DNA of 8,645 bases from JBBRYW01 sp038253945 (GTDB lineage: Bacteria > Actinomycetota > Thermoleophilia > Gaiellales > Gaiellaceae), in contig JBBSGR010000035.1 of the NCBI GenBank assembly GCA_038253945.1, forward strand, positions 1 through 8,645, written 5' to 3'. The stretch's first letter is position 1; every line of letters starts with the position of its first letter. The notes under the pieces were generated by a model that worked only from the letters and a program-made list of their open reading frames with translations, did no database searches and had not been told where the DNA came from. The position numbers and the translations under genes are program-made. Below, one piece after another: positions 5,895 to 8,645 of this stretch.

Positions 5895-6968
5895 GTGCAC
5901 GAAGCGGCCTGGCCTCTCATCCGGCACGACCTCGGGCTGACCTACGCGGGCGTCGGCCTGCTCCTGACGGTTCCGGACGCGGTCGGCGCGGCCGTGGAGC
6001 TCGCATACGGACCCATCTCGGACGCGGGTGGACGGCGCCGGCTGCTCCTTGCCGGCGGGCTCGCGTTCGCCGCCGCACTGCTGCTCGCCGCCGCAGCGGG
6101 AGGCTTCGCCACGTTCCTGGTCGCGCTGCTCCTCTTCTCACCGGCCTCGGGTGCGTTCGTGGGGCTCTCCCAGACCGCGCTGATCGACCTCGAGCCGGAG
6201 CGCCACGAGCAGGCGATGGCCCGCTGGACACTCGCGGGCTCCATCGGCGTGGCGATCGGGCCGCTGCTCCTGGCCGCCACCGTGGCTCTCGGCGGTGGCT
6301 GGCGGATGCTGTTCGCGGCACTCGGGGTCGCGACTCTGCCGCTCGTCGCCGTCGTCCGGAAGCTGCCGCTCCCGAGGCCGGTCGAGGCTGCGAGCGTTCG
6401 CGCCGAGCTGCGCCGGACGGTCGGCGCGCTTCGAAGGCGCGAGGTGCTCCGCTGGCTCGCGCTGCTCGAGGTGGGCGATCTCGTCGGCGACGTCTTCACC
6501 GGCTACGCCGCGCTCTACTTTGTCGACGTCGCAGGCACGTCCCCGGCGACCGCGGCCCTCGCCGTTGCGTTGCTCAGTGGGACCAGCCTCGCGGGCGACG
6601 CCTTGCTCGTGATTCTGCTCGCACGCGGAGTGCGCGGGCTTGTCTACCTACGCTGGAGCGCGCTGGCGCTACTGCTCGTCGTGCCGGCCTTCCTCGTGCT
6701 GCCCGGTCTTGCGAAGCTGGGCCCGCTCGCCGTCATCGGGCTGCTCCGCGCCGGCTGGTACGCCATCTTGAAGGCGCGGCTGTTCTCGGCGCTGCCCGGC
6801 CAGAGCGGTGCCGCCTTGTCGCTTTCGAGCCTGAGCGGCCTCTTCGGGAGCCTGCCGCCGCTCCTCATCGGCCTGCTGGCCCAGCGCTTCGGACTCGGCG
6901 CCGCGCTGTGGCTGGTTCTGCTCGCCCCGCTCGCGCTCCTTGCCGGGCTTCCACGCGACCGGTCCTAG
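5895..6968 (+). CDS. Major facilitator superfamily transporter (N-terminus incomplete as read)
   Basis: From the GTG at 5895 the frame gives 357 residues with about 11 hydrophobic helices. The MFS loop-2/3 signature appears as GPISDAGGRRR at 39-49. Homology-like sequence clearly continues upstream in the same frame (VATLLAVELLDELFFGVHEA), supplying the missing first helix, but the open frame begins after a TAA at 5805-5807 and has no ATG, GTG or TTG before 5895. If one G is added to the run at 5830-5833, a GTG at 5818 starts MAPAGGAVPIVATLL and yields a 383-residue, 12-helix protein of normal MFS size. I think that is the true gene. Substrate unknown; small-molecule or drug efflux is a guess from the general form. 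Divergent from the CBS gene; its stop TAG (6966-6968) overlaps the stop of a convergent small ORF. Confidence 0.85.
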   Translation: MHEAAWPLIRHDLGLTYAGVGLLLTVPDAVGAAVELAYGPISDAGGRRRLLLAGGLAFAAALLLAAAAGGFATFLVALLLFSPASGAFVGLSQTALIDLEPERHEQAMARWTLAGSIGVAIGPLLLAATVALGGGWRMLFAALGVATLPLVAVVRKLPLPRPVEAASVRAELRRTVGALRRREVLRWLALLEVGDLVGDVFTGYAALYFVDVAGTSPATAALAVALLSGTSLAGDALLVILLARGVRGLVYLRWSALALLLVVPAFLVLPGLAKLGPLAVIGLLRAGWYAILKARLFSALPGQSGAALSLSSLSGLFGSLPPLLIGLLAQRFGLGAALWLVLLAPLALLAGLPRDRS

Positions 6969-7090
6969 TCCGCTTCGGGGTCGCCCTCTGCCTCCTGATC
7001 GTCGGTCGTCTCCGGATCCGGGACGGGCGAATCGGCGAGCTCGTCGTTGCGGTCGTCGTCGCGGGGGTGCTGAGTATCCTGATCTGTCAT
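6965..7090 (-). CDS. Small acidic hypothetical protein, antisense-filling the MFS-thrS gap
   Basis: A 41-residue ORF (MTDQDTQHPRDDDRNDELAD, ending EGDPEAD) with very high Asp/Glu content and no hydrophobic stretch; it would be disordered and cytoplasmic. Its stop shares CTAG (6965-6968) with the MFS stop on the other strand, and its start shares CATG (7088-7091) with the thrS start. Upstream on its strand is AGGA (complement of 7099-7102) at an eight-base spacing. G/C at third positions is about 78 percent, compatible with a gene of this genome. I recognise no family. The opposite strand over the same stretch is Val/Leu-rich (6908-7123), as expected for the complement of Asp/Glu codons, so coding on either strand is uncertain. 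Confidence 0.4.
   Translation of the reverse strand: MTDQDTQHPRDDDRNDELADSPVPDPETTDDQEAEGDPEAD
7075..7080 (+). promoter_or_regulatory. Possible -10 element for a leaderless thrS transcript
   Basis: TATCCT ends eight bases before the thrS ATG, and no Shine-Dalgarno-like sequence lies between them. This spacing is what a leaderless actinobacterial mRNA would show. No good -35 is found at normal distance (TTGCGG at 7047-7052 is 22 bases away). No T-box-like leader fits in the 120-base gap. Confidence 0.3.
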
Positions 7091-8645
7091 GAGAGTCGTC
7101 CTACCCGACAACTCGGAGCTTGAACTTCCCGACGGCGCGACCGGGCTCGACGCTGCTCGCGCGATCGGCCCCAAGCTCGCCGAGCAGGCCGTGCTGCTGC
7201 GATCGAACGGCAACGTCCAGGACGTGCGCCTGCCGCTCGAGGACGGCCAGCCGATCCAGATCCTGACCACCCGCGACAGCGCCGACCCGGACGCGCTCGC
7301 CGTGCTCAGACACTCGTCCGCGCATCTGCTCGCCGAGGCGGTGCGGCGCCTCTACCCCGGCGTCAAGATCGCGATCGGCCCAGCGATCGAGAACGGCTTC
7401 TACTATGACTTCGAGTTCCCCGAGCCGCTGCGTGAGGAGGATCTCGCGCGCATCGAAGCGGAGATCCAGCGCGAGCTCGACGAGGGGCGCGAATGGACGC
7501 GCGAGGAGGTGAGCGCAGGGGAGGCGAAGGCGCGCTTCGAGGCCGAGAAAGAGCCCTACAAGGTCGAGCTCGTGGACACGGCCGACGGCCCGATCTCGTT
7601 CTACACCCAGGGCGAGTTCACCGACCTGTGCCGTGGCCCCCACCTTCAGAACTCCGCGCCTATCAAGGCAATCAAGCTCATCGGACTCGCCGGTGCGTAC
7701 TGGCGCGGGGACGAGAAGAACCCACAGCTGACGCGGATCTACGGCACCGCGTTCTACTCCAAGGAGGATCTCGAGCAGCATCTCGAACGGCTCGAGCAGG
7801 CAAAGCAGCGCGACCACCGCAAGCTCGGCCCGCAGCTCGATCTCTTCCACTTCAGCGAGCACTCGCCCGGGTCGCCGATCTGGCATCCGAAGGGGATGGT
7901 CATCTGGCACGAGCTCGAGAAGATCCGCTACCGCGAGAACGACCGGCGAGGCTACGAGGAGATCAAGACGCCGATCCTCTACGACGCCGAGACGTTCTGG
8001 ATCTCCGGACACTTTCCGAAGTACGAGGACACGATGTTCAAGGTCGACGTCCGCGGCCAGGAATGGGCGCTCAAGGCGATGAACTGCCCCGGGGCGATGC
8101 TCCTCTTCGGCAGTCGGCCGCGCAGCTACAAGGAGCTGCCGATGCGCCTCGGGGAGCCCTCGCCGCTCCACCGAGACGAGCTGCCGGGCACGCTGCACGG
8201 CCTCCTGCGTGTCCGCATCGTCACGCAGGACGACGCGCACATCTTCTGCACCGAGGAGCAGATCCAGGACGAGATCAAAGGCGTCGTCGCCTACGCGCGC
8301 TACGTCTACGAGCTGTTCGGGATGGCGGCCAGCGCCGAGCTCGCCACGCGACCTGACAACAAGCTCGGGACCGACGAGCAATGGGACCGCACGGAGTCGG
8401 CGCTGAAGACCGCGCTCGAGCTGAACTTTCTCCCGTACACGATTGCGGCGGGAGAAGGCGCCTTCTACGGCCCGAAGATCGACCTGCACATGGAGGACGC
8501 GCTCGGCCGCAAGTGGCAGATGGGAACGATCCAGCTCGACTCGCAGATGCCGTCGCGCTTCGGGCTCAAGTACACGGGGGCCGACAACCAGGAGCACGAA
8601 CTGTACGTCGTCCACCGTGCGCTCTACGGCTCGTTTGAGCGCTTC
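7089..8645 (+). CDS. thrS: Threonyl-tRNA synthetase, 3' truncated by the window end
   Basis: 519 residues are present of about 640 usual for the enzyme, which charges tRNA-Thr with threonine in the cytoplasm. Domains in order: N-terminal TGS-like domain (1-60), editing domain with HSSAH (His75, His79) and CRGPH (Cys181, His185), then the class II catalytic core from about 245. Motif 2 reads LHRDELPGTLHGLLRVR (360-376). All three zinc/threonine-site ligands are visible: Cys333 in MNCPG, His384 in QDDAHIFC and His509 in VVHRALYGS. Motif 3 and the anticodon-binding domain lie beyond the window. The ATG at 7089 is the only reasonable start: a TGA in the same frame ends at 7082, seven bases earlier. 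No ribosome site is seen upstream. The start codon overlaps that of a divergent small ORF. Confidence 0.98.
   Translation, partial: MRVVLPDNSELELPDGATGLDAARAIGPKLAEQAVLLRSNGNVQDVRLPLEDGQPIQILTTRDSADPDALAVLRHSSAHLLAEAVRRLYPGVKIAIGPAIENGFYYDFEFPEPLREEDLARIEAEIQRELDEGREWTREEVSAGEAKARFEAEKEPYKVELVDTADGPISFYTQGEFTDLCRGPHLQNSAPIKAIKLIGLAGAYWRGDEKNPQLTRIYGTAFYSKEDLEQHLERLEQAKQRDHRKLGPQLDLFHFSEHSPGSPIWHPKGMVIWHELEKIRYRENDRRGYEEIKTPILYDAETFWISGHFPKYEDTMFKVDVRGQEWALKAMNCPGAMLLFGSRPRSYKELPMRLGEPSPLHRDELPGTLHGLLRVRIVTQDDAHIFCTEEQIQDEIKGVVAYARYVYELFGMAASAELATRPDNKLGTDEQWDRTESALKTALELNFLPYTIAAGEGAFYGPKIDLHMEDALGRKWQMGTIQLDSQMPSRFGLKYTGADNQEHELYVVHRALYGSFERF

Noticed and set aside
7101..8615. 504-codon open frame on the minus strand, antisense to thrS
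   Set aside because: Leu/Val/Arg/Glu-rich shadow of a certain thrS gene with all its motifs on the plus strand.
1..8645. tRNA, rRNA, CRISPR array, insertion sequence, riboswitch
   Set aside because: No cloverleaf, rRNA-like stretch, regularly spaced repeat, transposase or known riboswitch core was seen on either strand.

Overview
The window comes from a high-GC bacterium, most likely an actinobacterium. The Thermoleophilia (Gaiellales/Solirubrobacterales-like) are my best guess. The reasons are the strong G/C bias at third codon positions, GTG starts, tightly overlapping stop/start codons, Tat and Sec signals with Ala-rich cores, and the form of the DUF1501 N-terminus. This placement is an inference; there is no rRNA in the window.

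Layout. Bases 1-271 form one large imperfect palindrome, GC-homopolymer-rich in the middle, which may be a fold-back at a contig end. Bases 233-594 (+) hold the 3' remnant of a secreted-type protein with a (Pro-Lys)n linker and a 'TICHRTGS...ALPAHL.QGD' module. It has no visible start and an apparent one-base frameshift. Bases 3623-599 (-) form a compact three-gene operon: a DUF1800 protein, a Tat-signal DUF1501 protein and a small secreted cupredoxin with a complete type-1 copper ligand set. The junctions are TGATG and ATGA overlaps, so the three genes are probably translationally coupled. Diverging from it at 3826-5235 (+) is a secreted clan-A glycoside hydrolase-like protein. A strong hairpin (5249-5280) separates it from a convergent two-CBS-domain protein (5295-5711, -). 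A 12-TM major facilitator transporter follows (5895-6968, + as readable). Its true N-terminus lies upstream and seems broken by one missing G in a GC hairpin. A 41-codon acidic ORF (6965-7090, -) exactly fills the gap before thrS, threonyl-tRNA synthetase (7089 to the window end, +, 3' truncated).

How the genes work together. The only clear functional unit is the DUF1800-DUF1501-cupredoxin operon, presumably an exported complex or pathway of unknown activity that uses or handles copper. The glycoside hydrolase, CBS protein, MFS transporter and thrS look like independent units. Two places (near 476-490 and 5830-5833) both read sensibly if one G is restored. With the palindrome, this suggests that part of the oddity in the window is sequence error rather than biology; read data would settle it.
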